Positions 19,432 to 26,788 of a DNA stretch of 64,000 nucleotides are shown one piece after another. The stretch covers positions 31,110-95,109 of the forward strand of contig SVAL01000006.1 in assembly GCA_015059405.1 (NCBI GenBank). Direction: 5' to 3'. A program made the position numbers and the translations under genes. The stretch comes from Bacillota bacterium. Lineage in GTDB: Bacteria > Bacillota_I > Bacilli_A > RF39 > UBA660. The notes under the pieces were generated by a model. That model did not search any database, had not been told where the DNA came from, and worked only from the letters and a program-made list of their open reading frames with translations. How positions within the stretch are numbered: position 1 is the stretch's first letter; the number at the start of each line of letters is the position of its first letter.

Positions 19432-21198
19432 TTATGATTTATTAGGATCGAATCCACCATTACTTGCTGTTTTTCTAGTTCTATCATCTCTTCTTTGAGC
19501 TATAGTTCTACCACCTGCGGCAGCTGAAACACTGTCACTAACATATGTAGAAGCTGATGAAACAGTAGATGATACTTTTTTAGTAGCACGGTGAACACTT
19601 CCATTTTGGTATCTTTGGTAAGCGCTTTCGTCTTGACCATAAGCTTTTTCGTATGCGTCTTTTCCTTTGTTGTAATTTCTTTCTTTGTTACCACTAATAG
19701 TAACTTTATCTTGCCAATCAGCATATGCAGCTTGACGTCTTGCATCGTAATCTGCTTGACCTTCCCCAGCAGCAGGACCACGAGAAATAAGATCTCTGTA
19801 ATTCCATTCTGCTTCTGTTGCATCTGCTTGAGCAGCTAACCAACTTGCTTGAGCAGCATCGATATTTGCTTTTGTTAAGTTTAGACGAGCAGCTTGTTGC
19901 TTCATTTGAGCCTTAGAAGCTTTAGATTGAAGCCCAGCAAGAATTCCGCTCTTAGCGTTCTTATCACCAAGTCTAGCTTGAATAGCTGCATCTCCACCTG
20001 TTTGCCAAGCATTTGAACCTTTTCCACTTGCAGCACCTTGATATCCAGCAGACATACCAGCAACACCACCAGTGATTGCTCCACGAAGTCCGCGTCCAGA
20101 AATAGCACCAGATACAGCACCAGCACCAAATCCAGCAAGACCTCCTGCAAGATTTCCAAGGAAACTTCCATCTTTATTATCCTTAAGTCCAAGAATAGTT
20201 CTGATGAACTTAGGAGCTTGTTTAGCAAACATTAATAAACCTATAATTAAAAATACTCTTAAATACATTAATCTTACTGGTGATACGTTTGCTGCACCAG
20301 CTTGACCATAATTTACGAATAAATTATTGTTTTGTAATTCTGATATAAAGAATAATACTAAATATATTAAACCTAACTTTATAAATATATCTATAAATGT
20401 CTTTCCTAATTCTTTCATCCAACTTTGGAAAGCACCATCTTTTTGACTTTTTGGATCAATATAACTCATGATTGGAATTGGAGCTATCATTTCTAATACT
20501 AACATTTTAAATAAACGAATAGCTAAATCAATAGTAATCCCAATCAATAATACTAATACTACAATACCAACAACTGTTGATAATAAGAATCTATATTCAT
20601 AACTATATCCACCTGTTGTACCAAGTATTGGTATTGTTTGACCTTCTCCAGCATTGACATTTTGAACAAAATCAGCTAAAGAAGTAATTTCCGTTGAACC
20701 ATCAATTGCAGCATAATTATTATTTTCATCGTAATAAGGATGAAAGAATGCCTGCATTAATGATACAGCCATATCATTAGATGTTGTTGTTACAGTTGAA
20801 CTAATTGTTGATGCTGGTTGATTAAGCAACATCTTTGGAATCATTGGCAAAAATGCTGTTTGTGCTCTATATAAAAGCGAGAACACTGTTGGTAATATGA
20901 TTAAAAAACCAAGCATTGTTAAAGTTCTAGTAATTAATTTAGATGCTCCCTTATCTTTATCAGTCATCGAGTCTGGATTAACCATGTATTGAATTAATGA
21001 TGCTGATATTTTAAAAAGCATAAATATACCTAATATTATATAAATTTTATCTCTAACATCTTCTACTAAATCGACATTAGTACGTAATTCTGCAATATCA
21101 AATATCCCCTGCGTTACCCATTCAATAGATGAATAGATAAAGTAGTCTATCGAACAAAACAAATCACGAATAAAATCGTTAAAAAAGTTTCTAGTCAC
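19432..21198 (-). CDS. virB6: VirB6/TrbL-like polytopic T4SS channel protein
   Basis: 588 aa starting at GTG (21198) after AAGGAAGTG. About six to seven membrane helices lie in residues 1-310 (IYIILGIFMLFKISASLIQYM, LITRTLTMLGFLIILPTVFSLL, STVVGIVVLVLLIGITIDLAI, FIDIFIKLGLIYLVLFFI), with a large outside loop at about 120-200. From about 335 a Gly/Ala glycine-zipper stretch leads to an Ala/Gln/Lys-rich, probably coiled-coil cytoplasmic tail of about 200 residues. VirB6 forms the inner-membrane pore. The tail is visibly richer in G+C and Ala than neighbouring genes, and such tails vary in length within the family. Directly upstream of prgI. Confidence 0.88.
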   Translation of the reverse strand: MTRNFFNDFIRDLFCSIDYFIYSSIEWVTQGIFDIAELRTNVDLVEDVRDKIYIILGIFMLFKISASLIQYMVNPDSMTDKDKGASKLITRTLTMLGFLIILPTVFSLLYRAQTAFLPMIPKMLLNQPASTISSTVTTTSNDMAVSLMQAFFHPYYDENNNYAAIDGSTEITSLADFVQNVNAGEGQTIPILGTTGGYSYEYRFLLSTVVGIVVLVLLIGITIDLAIRLFKMLVLEMIAPIPIMSYIDPKSQKDGAFQSWMKELGKTFIDIFIKLGLIYLVLFFISELQNNNLFVNYGQAGAANVSPVRLMYLRVFLIIGLLMFAKQAPKFIRTILGLKDNKDGSFLGNLAGGLAGFGAGAVSGAISGRGLRGAITGGVAGMSAGYQGAASGKGSNAWQTGGDAAIQARLGDKNAKSGILAGLQSKASKAQMKQQAARLNLTKANIDAAQASWLAAQADATEAEWNYRDLISRGPAAGEGQADYDARRQAAYADWQDKVTISGNKERNYNKGKDAYEKAYGQDESAYQRYQNGSVHRATKKVSSTVSSASTYVSDSVSAAAGGRTIAQRRDDRTRKTASNGGFDPNKS

Positions 21199-21235
21199 GA
21201 TTATTCACTTCCTTATTTTTTAAACCAATATTTTA

Positions 21236-21673
21236 TTAATTTCCTGGTGTTTCCCCCTCAGGGTTTTCTCCTGGATCTGGAGTTGGAGTCGAATTACCAG
21301 ATGCAATACCACAAGTTGGATCATCTACTAAATTTAAACTATCTTTCACTGGTTCTAATCCTAAAACAAATCTAACTAATAGTGGCACAAAGAAAAATGC
21401 TGCTGCCGCTATAAATCTCTTTACAATTCTTCCACCAGCTTTTTTAGATATGCTCTCATCTTGTGATGTTACTATTGACATTAAATCCCCTGAACATAAA
21501 ACAATTAATAGAATTGGAACTATTATTGTTACATATCCTAAAAATTCTCTAATCAAATCGTATGCTTCTGGTGTAAATATAGCATTACAATTCGCTGCAA
21601 ATACGATATTAACACTTAAAAACATACTAATTACTAAACTTAAAACTATCTTTTTTATACTATTTTTTACCAT
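21236..21673 (-). CDS. VirB2/T4SS_pilin-like small membrane protein with signal peptide
   Basis: 145 aa from ATG at 21673 with GGAGG 6 bases upstream; the track start at 21685 is a TTG. A signal peptide (MVKNSIKKIVLSLVISMFLSVNIVFA/A) is followed by NCNAIFTPEAYDLI, two hydrophobic helices (FLGYVTIIVPILLIVLCSGDL and FIAAAAFFFVPLLVRFVLGL) joined by a basic loop (KKAGGRIVKR), and an acidic, Pro/Gly-rich tail. This is the pilin layout of VirB2/TrbC and of the Pfam T4SS_pilin family. It sits immediately upstream of virB6. It shares the helix-basic loop-helix core with the 99-aa protein at 22958, so there are two VirB2-like paralogs. Confidence 0.7.
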   Translation of the reverse strand: MVKNSIKKIVLSLVISMFLSVNIVFAANCNAIFTPEAYDLIREFLGYVTIIVPILLIVLCSGDLMSIVTSQDESISKKAGGRIVKRFIAAAAFFFVPLLVRFVLGLEPVKDSLNLVDDPTCGIASGNSTPTPDPGENPEGETPGN

Positions 21674-21709
21674 ATTTTCCTCCAAAAAGACAATATATCA
21701 CGATAATTA

Positions 21710-21751
21710 TATCAAAAAAAAAATAATAGTAAAAGATATTTTACCATTATT
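21710..21751 (-). terminator. terminator after the 373-aa pilin-like gene
   Basis: AATAATAGTAAAA pairs with TTTTACCATTATT (one mismatch), with 10 Ts following on the minus strand and a T-rich run on the plus strand. It separates the 373-aa gene from the VirB2/VirB6 genes. Confidence 0.7.
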
Positions 21752-21763
21752 TTTATTTTTTCT

Positions 21764-22885
21764 TTATTTTATGATATAAGGATCAGTAATTGTTCCGCTT
21801 CCTTTATCGTATTTTACTCTACTTGATAAGTAGAAAACATATTTATAAGTACCAGATCTATTAACATTTTCTGACATTAGAATTCCATTTGCGATATATG
21901 CAGTATATGTATTTTCAGTTGTTGGAGTCATTGTCCAAACAGATCCATCAACCATTAGATAGTTATAATTTCCACATGAACCATCAGTTGTTTTAATACA
22001 TTTATCTGATAAGCTTGCATTTAAAAAATCAAATACAGGAATTAAACTATAAATTTGTCCAGACATAACTTTACTACATTCAGCGCTACCATCTTTTGAT
22101 GTATCATCAGCACTTCTAGGTCCTATACAAACATCTTTCTTTACTACTTTTTGTTTAATGATACTATCAGCAGGTAATTGTTGATACAATAATTCAAGAT
22201 CATCTTTTGCTCTACTAAAACTATAGTCACTAATACCTACAGCAGTTTGTGTATCTTCATTATATCTATTGTCATAAATGCCTCTACTTCTTGTATTAGC
22301 AGTAACAATAGTTAAATCATTATTTCCATCGATTTTAACAATTCTATATAAATCATCACCTATTTTAACATAATTGTTTACTACTTCACCACGATAAATA
22401 TAACCTTCCATCAAATCATTTTCAATTTGTGAATCAGTTTCTGCCATCTTATATAATCCACTACCACTTGTTACTACATTTTCTAATAATTTATCAGCAA
22501 AGAATTGTGTTTTGTAGTTTTTTCCACAGTCTAGTGATGAAACATAATCATATCCAGTTGCAGTTTTACCAACTATAACTTTTCCACTACAAGTAACTCC
22601 TTCATCAGTGTATTCAGATAAATCTTTTATATAACCACCAGAAACTAATGCAGATGCTTCAATTTGAACTTCGTCACCAATGGCTTTAGGTAGTTTATCA
22701 CTATTATCATTACAATAACTTTCTGCAGCTTTAGCTAACTTATTTTCAATTTTTTCATAAGAAATACTTCCACCTGTAGTTAATGCAACTACTATTACAG
22801 CAATAATTATTATTAAGATTACACCTATTATTAGACCCATCATAGTAATTATTTTTTTATCTACTTTTTTTATACTTTCTAACAT
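21764..22885 (-). CDS. pilin-like membrane protein with lectin-like C-terminal domain
   Basis: 373 aa. A basic head and one long membrane helix (about 14-37) are followed by a pilin-type region (ENKLAKAAESYCNDNSDKLP, then ALVSGGYIKDL and two Cys) that resembles the globular domain of the giant prepilin (DLEKEGYIDEV and TGEKQYDYTTC). It lacks the GYTLVE signal. Residues about 160-373 (DDLYRIVKIDGNNDLTIVTAN, GSVWTMTP, GSGTITDPYIIK) match the C-type-lectin-like DUF6273/formylglycine-enzyme-like pattern often found on gut Bacillota surface proteins. It is probably a minor pilin or adhesive subunit. It lies between two terminators, so it has its own transcript or read-through control. Confidence 0.6.
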   Translation of the reverse strand: MLESIKKVDKKIITMMGLIIGVILIIIIAVIVVALTTGGSISYEKIENKLAKAAESYCNDNSDKLPKAIGDEVQIEASALVSGGYIKDLSEYTDEGVTCSGKVIVGKTATGYDYVSSLDCGKNYKTQFFADKLLENVVTSGSGLYKMAETDSQIENDLMEGYIYRGEVVNNYVKIGDDLYRIVKIDGNNDLTIVTANTRSRGIYDNRYNEDTQTAVGISDYSFSRAKDDLELLYQQLPADSIIKQKVVKKDVCIGPRSADDTSKDGSAECSKVMSGQIYSLIPVFDFLNASLSDKCIKTTDGSCGNYNYLMVDGSVWTMTPTTENTYTAYIANGILMSENVNRSGTYKYVFYLSSRVKYDKGSGTITDPYIIK

Positions 22886-22924
22886 TTTAACACCTCATAA
22901 TAATTATAATATATGCAAATAAAA

Positions 22925-22949
22925 ATAACAATAAAAAAAAGAATGTTTC
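22925..22949 (-). terminator. terminator after the 99-aa VirB2-like gene
   Basis: AAAAAGAATG and CATTCTTTTT (loop about 4) followed on the minus strand by a T-run (TTTTATTG). It ends the Tad operon. Confidence 0.75.
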
Positions 22950-22957
22950 CATTCTTT

Positions 22958-23257
22958 TTATGCTTGATCCCAACAAGCCATCCAACTTGCAGAATTTCCT
23001 TGTGCTCCAGAACTTGTAACTAAGTTCATAACTAATTTTACAAGTAGAACTATGAAGAAAATTGCAACTGCAGCAATAGCTCTTTTAATTAATTTACTAG
23101 TAGCTTGTTTGATTTCTTTATCATCACTTGATAATACAGCTTTCCCTAAGTCAACAGACCCCATAATAATTAATCCAATAGGTATTAAGAATTGAATTAT
23201 ATTGAAGATAGCTTTTACAAATCTAATTACTGGTAAAATTTCTGTCATTGTACACAT
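22958..23257 (-). CDS. VirB2/T4SS_pilin-like two-helix membrane protein
   Basis: 99 aa. A short head with no clear cleaved signal, then helix 1 (IFNIIQFLIPIGLIIMGSVDLGKAV), a charged loop (SSDDKEIKQATSKLIKR), helix 2 (AIAAVAIFFIVLLVKLVMNLV) and a Gly/Ser tail ending in CWDQA. This is the core of the T4SS_pilin (VirB2-like) family and parallels the 145-aa protein at 21236. It is the last gene of the Tad transcript, just before a terminator, so a T4SS-type subunit is transcribed with the Tad machine. Start supported by GAGGAGG. Confidence 0.68.
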   Translation of the reverse strand: MCTMTEILPVIRFVKAIFNIIQFLIPIGLIIMGSVDLGKAVLSSDDKEIKQATSKLIKRAIAAVAIFFIVLLVKLVMNLVTSSGAQGNSASWMACWDQA

Positions 23258-23334
23258 AATATAGTTTCCTCCTCACTTCTATATATCTAACTATACGACA
23301 TTACATTCTACTTTGTCAATATTTTTATGTAAAA

Positions 23335-24378
23335 TTAATGTCCAAACATACCACCAAATCCACCGCTTTTTCCACCATTCTGATTTGATTGAATAATGCC
23401 TAGTCTATTTAATAATCCAGTAAGAACCTGTGATCTACTACGATCATTAAATGGTCTAATAGCAGTAAATATTTTCAATCCTGTTTCACTAGCGAATTCA
23501 GTAATTTCATCATTAGATATCATACTTTTATTTATAATGATATTTTTTCCTTTTAATTTTTCAAAGATATTTCTATCTCTTTTTGCAATTTTATTAATTT
23601 TAATAATAGATGGTTCTATCAAATAATATATTTCATTACATACAGCTTCATCCATATCATTTAAATCTACTAATACTAAATCATAATTATAGGATTTAGA
23701 TAATTCAGATAAGAATTCTGCTTTATTGATAGATACTAATGATTTATCATTAAAATATACAAAATCTCTTTTTCCTACTTCGATTGCTTTTACACTTTTA
23801 CCGTGAAAATTTTCTAATTCTTTTTTCATAGTTACAACTAAAGTAGTTGCTCCTGCACTATCTGTACAGTTTTTAAATCCTATTACTCTTACTCTTTGAA
23901 TACTTTGAACTTGTTGTTGTTGTGGTTGTTGCTGTACATTATTACCACCAGCAGGTGCTTGTGGTATAGCTGGTACTGGGCCAACCGGCATAACAGGTTC
24001 TAATTGATGCATATGAGCTACATCTTTATAAGTATTAGGATTATTTATTAAGTATTCTACACCTTCTAAGTTGGTTGTAAAATTATAAAATCCCATTGAA
24101 ATTAATTTAGATAAATATGAATTGGTAGAAAAGTTTCCATCAGTTGGCAATAAAAGAATTATTTTTTCTACTGGTAATCCAATAGATAATTTTTGAATAT
24201 TAGCTATATTTTCATATTCCTTAATTGCTGTTAAATCTAGAATCATTCTACCAAAAAAGAAATTGGAAAAAGTTCCAATTATTTCTTCTGCTTCAAATTC
24301 TCCACGTAACGTTTTTATTATTTCAACACTTAAACCAGCTAGAAGAGTTTCTTGTTTATTTGTTATTAATACATTCAT
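23335..24378 (-). CDS. tadZ: TadZ/CpaE-like ParA-family protein with altered P-loop
   Basis: 347 aa. Residues 1-120 look like an atypical receiver-like domain, 135-170 is a Pro/Gln-rich linker (QQQPQQQQ), and about 172-330 is a ParA/MinD-like fold (RVIGFKNCTDSAGATTLVV, YDLVLVDLND). The deviant Walker A Gly-Lys-Thr is replaced by AGATT, so the signature Lys is missing and ATP hydrolysis is doubtful. The tail is Gly-rich (GGKSGGFGGMFGH). TadZ/CpaE proteins position Tad pili at the cell pole. It lies one base from the tadE-like gene and in the usual Tad gene set. Confidence 0.75.
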   Translation of the reverse strand: MNVLITNKQETLLAGLSVEIIKTLRGEFEAEEIIGTFSNFFFGRMILDLTAIKEYENIANIQKLSIGLPVEKIILLLPTDGNFSTNSYLSKLISMGFYNFTTNLEGVEYLINNPNTYKDVAHMHQLEPVMPVGPVPAIPQAPAGGNNVQQQPQQQQVQSIQRVRVIGFKNCTDSAGATTLVVTMKKELENFHGKSVKAIEVGKRDFVYFNDKSLVSINKAEFLSELSKSYNYDLVLVDLNDMDEAVCNEIYYLIEPSIIKINKIAKRDRNIFEKLKGKNIIINKSMISNDEITEFASETGLKIFTAIRPFNDRSRSQVLTGLLNRLGIIQSNQNGGKSGGFGGMFGH

Positions 24379-24379
24379 A

Positions 24380-24814
24380 CTACCCTCCTACCGTTAATTC
24401 ATAAGAATTATCACTAAGGCCTTTACCATTTTCATAGCATTTTTTTATACCTTCAACATTATCAGAGACATTTCTTATGCCACTTGTTTCTCCGGCTACT
24501 GGTATTTGGATAGGATTTGATACTAACGGTAAATCAAAATTAATGTATAACATTAGTGAAAAATATTTTGTATCTTTTCCTTCTGTATAACAAGCATGAA
24601 TTTTTCCTGTATACCCTATTTCTGTTGCTTTTTCTCTTAAACTACGTACTCCTCCTTCTTTAAAACCTTCTTCTGCTTCGATATAGGTTATTAAAGTGTT
24701 TTTAGCACGGAATACACGACCATAGTTAATTACAACAGCCATGAAAAATATATATACAATTAGGAAAACCAATACTATTTGCATTAACATTGTTCCACCA
24801 ATCGCCTCACGCAT
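24380..24814 (-). CDS. tadE: TadE-like pseudopilin
   Basis: 144 aa. A very short head (MREAIGGTM) precedes one hydrophobic helix (LMQIVLVFLIVYIFFMAVVINYGRVF), followed by a soluble domain with two Cys (HACYTEG and IKKCYENG). This is the layout of TadE/TadF minor pilins, where GGTM..Q would be the processing region, although the usual Glu at +5 is not obvious. It follows the Flp-like pilin gene by 34 bases. Probable role: minor pilin or initiation subunit of the Tad pilus. Confidence 0.7.
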   Translation of the reverse strand: MREAIGGTMLMQIVLVFLIVYIFFMAVVINYGRVFRAKNTLITYIEAEEGFKEGGVRSLREKATEIGYTGKIHACYTEGKDTKYFSLMLYINFDLPLVSNPIQIPVAGETSGIRNVSDNVEGIKKCYENGKGLSDNSYELTVGG

Positions 24815-24848
24815 AAACCAACACCTCTTTTTATGTTACAATTATTTA

Positions 24849-25022
24849 CTAATTATTTAGTTTTCCATCTGCTGCATCTTGAGCAGTTTCATTTGTAGTT
24901 CCCCATGTATCTTGGATTGTTTCCATTATTTGTGGTACAAATAAAGTTACTACACCTAGGATTAAACCAATAGCAATAACTGTAATTAAAGTCATATTTA
25001 ATTCACCACTTGCTTCTTTCAT
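24849..25022 (-). CDS. flp: Flp/Tad-like major pilin candidate (57 aa, absent from ORF track)
   Basis: 57 aa, too short for the ORF track. It reads MKEASGELNMTLITVIAIGL, a hydrophobic helix to about residue 31, then PQIMETIQDTW and a hydrophilic tail ending DGKLNN. SGELNMTLI resembles a prepilin cleavage region (Gly followed by Glu), and the size matches Flp pilins (50-70 aa). It has an excellent ribosome site (GGAAGGAGG) and its own consensus promoter just after tadC, as expected for an abundant subunit. It lies between tadC and tadE. The mature Flp Glu-Tyr motif is absent, so I call it Flp-like rather than proven Flp. Confidence 0.72.
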   Translation of the reverse strand: MKEASGELNMTLITVIAIGLILGVVTLFVPQIMETIQDTWGTTNETAQDAADGKLNN

Positions 25023-25051
25023 TATATATAACCTCCTTCCATTATATTTTA

Positions 25052-25080
25052 ATTATAGCAATATGTTTTTATTTTATCAA
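25052..25080 (-). promoter_or_regulatory. promoter of the Flp-like pilin
   Basis: Minus strand TTGATA, 17 bases, TATAAT, located in the tadC-pilin gap about 30 bases before the pilin ATG. It would boost pilin, tadE, tadZ and the 99-aa gene above the rest of the operon. Confidence 0.65.
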
Positions 25081-25095
25081 TATTCTTGACACAAT

Positions 25096-25875
25096 TTACC
25101 CCATCATTAACAACATTGCAAATACTAGGATAATCATTGTTCCTCCACCAGTAACTACTAACATTATCATAGTTTTCTTTTCCATTACTGATAGTCTTTG
25201 TTTATATTTATCTTCACGTGCTTTATTTTGTAATGAAGATACTGACTTAGAAAACATTGTCAATTGTTGATATTTATTTTCTTGTGCTCCAAGTCCTAAA
25301 CGATATAATAAACGCATCATTCTCATTGAATCTCTTACAGGATATTGATTAGCAAAATCCATATAAGGTTGAATTGATGAGTCTCCATTATTTATTTTTT
25401 CAACCATTACTCTTAATCCTGGTTTAAATATTTCAGGAGCATCTTCTATTGATCTTGCTAGTGCTACTGGAACTGTATAGTTTTGACATAATATTTCTAA
25501 TCCTTTTAAGTAGTATGGTAACATTTGGTCTATTTTAGACATATATCTTTTATAATAAGATCTCAAATTTGTATAATATGATTTATATATTACGTATATT
25601 AGTACCATAAAGAATACTAAATTTATAAAAGAAAATTTTGTAACTAATAGTAATAAAATAATCATTGCAAAGATAAAAGTCTCTTTGATTCTTTTTCTAA
25701 ATAGTTCATCTGGATCTTTTTTATCTCCATATCTTGCTGATACATAAAAGTCCCAGTCTTTTTCTTTTAACATCTTTATATAAATATCATTTTCTTCTAA
25801 GAATTGATTTGTATCTACTGTTTTAGTATAGATAAGAGCAAATGCTACTAAACAGGCCATTATTAGTATTTCCAT
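25096..25875 (-). CDS. tadC: TadC-like GspF-domain inner membrane protein
   Basis: 259 aa. Membrane helices at about 1-17, 70-105 and a C-terminal pair (MIMLVVTGGGTMIILVFAMLLMM) flank a helical GspF-type cytoplasmic domain (residues about 120-215, containing LPYYLKGLEILCQNYTVPVA and MRLLYRLGLGAQENKYQQLT). With TadB it forms the membrane platform on which the TadA ATPase works. The start overlaps the tadB stop by one base (TAATG). Followed by the pilin promoter. Confidence 0.82.
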   Translation of the reverse strand: MEILIMACLVAFALIYTKTVDTNQFLEENDIYIKMLKEKDWDFYVSARYGDKKDPDELFRKRIKETFIFAMIILLLLVTKFSFINLVFFMVLIYVIYKSYYTNLRSYYKRYMSKIDQMLPYYLKGLEILCQNYTVPVALARSIEDAPEIFKPGLRVMVEKINNGDSSIQPYMDFANQYPVRDSMRMMRLLYRLGLGAQENKYQQLTMFSKSVSSLQNKAREDKYKQRLSVMEKKTMIMLVVTGGGTMIILVFAMLLMMG

Positions 25876-26768
25876 TATTCAGCACCTACATTCTCGTTAT
25901 AATATTTTTCTCCAGATATAAGAAAATAACTATTTAAAATTACTATAGCGTGTAATGCAACTAGTACAATTGGATTTTTTAATAATTCTCTATATGTTTC
26001 TACCTGTAACATATATTGAATTAACATTACTAGTAAATAAAGCATTAAACCATAAGATATAAATTGTCTATGGAAATTAGAACGGTCCATTCTATCACGA
26101 TATACACCTTCTACTAAAGTATCGATATCTTGTAACATGTTTTCAAGGACATCTCCTGAGTCTCTTGAACCTTCTTTAGTAATTTGTAAGAATAATTGGT
26201 GCATATTTCTTGTCATATAGAAATCATATCTTTCATTCATATATTCAATAGATTCATCAACAACACCATTTTGATATGCCATATCAATCATTATTTTAAC
26301 ATCTGATAAAACAGGATCTTGTAAAACTCCTGATGAATATACACCTTCTAGAGCTTTAACAAAACTTTGTGTTGTTTGGAATTCCATAATTGTATTTGTA
26401 GTATAAACTTGTACTTGTTCAAAGATAAATTCACTATATATACGTTTACATCTTAAATAATGTAAATATGGAACCATACTAATTGCTGCTACTACATATA
26501 TTATTGATACTAAAAAGTTATAGAAATATAGGTAAGATATTATGAATGCGCCTCCACCAAATAAAGCAAGTTGAATTGCATGATCTTTTGGTGTGTAGTC
26601 TTGTCCTAAATCTTTTACTTTTTCTTTAATAGTTTTAAATGAGTAAGGAGCCCATCTATCATATACAACATTAGCACCATCTATAACGAATTTATATAAA
26701 GAGTCACCTTTTTTAATATAATATAAAGTCGCAAATAGAACTAGGAACAATATAATGACTAATTCCAT
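25875..26768 (-). CDS. tadB: TadB-like GspF-domain inner membrane protein
   Basis: 297 aa. One N-terminal helix, a helix pair at about 68-105, a cytoplasmic GspF domain (about 115-235, with MEFQTTQSFVKALEGVYSSG and GSRDSGDVLENMLQDIDTLV) and two C-terminal helices. TadB/TadC-type platform protein of the Tad machine. Twenty bases downstream of tadA and joined to tadC by one base. Confidence 0.82.
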   Translation of the reverse strand: MELVIILFLVLFATLYYIKKGDSLYKFVIDGANVVYDRWAPYSFKTIKEKVKDLGQDYTPKDHAIQLALFGGGAFIISYLYFYNFLVSIIYVVAAISMVPYLHYLRCKRIYSEFIFEQVQVYTTNTIMEFQTTQSFVKALEGVYSSGVLQDPVLSDVKIMIDMAYQNGVVDESIEYMNERYDFYMTRNMHQLFLQITKEGSRDSGDVLENMLQDIDTLVEGVYRDRMDRSNFHRQFISYGLMLYLLVMLIQYMLQVETYRELLKNPIVLVALHAIVILNSYFLISGEKYYNENVGAE

Positions 26769-26788
26769 ATACTCACCAACCTTTCTTT

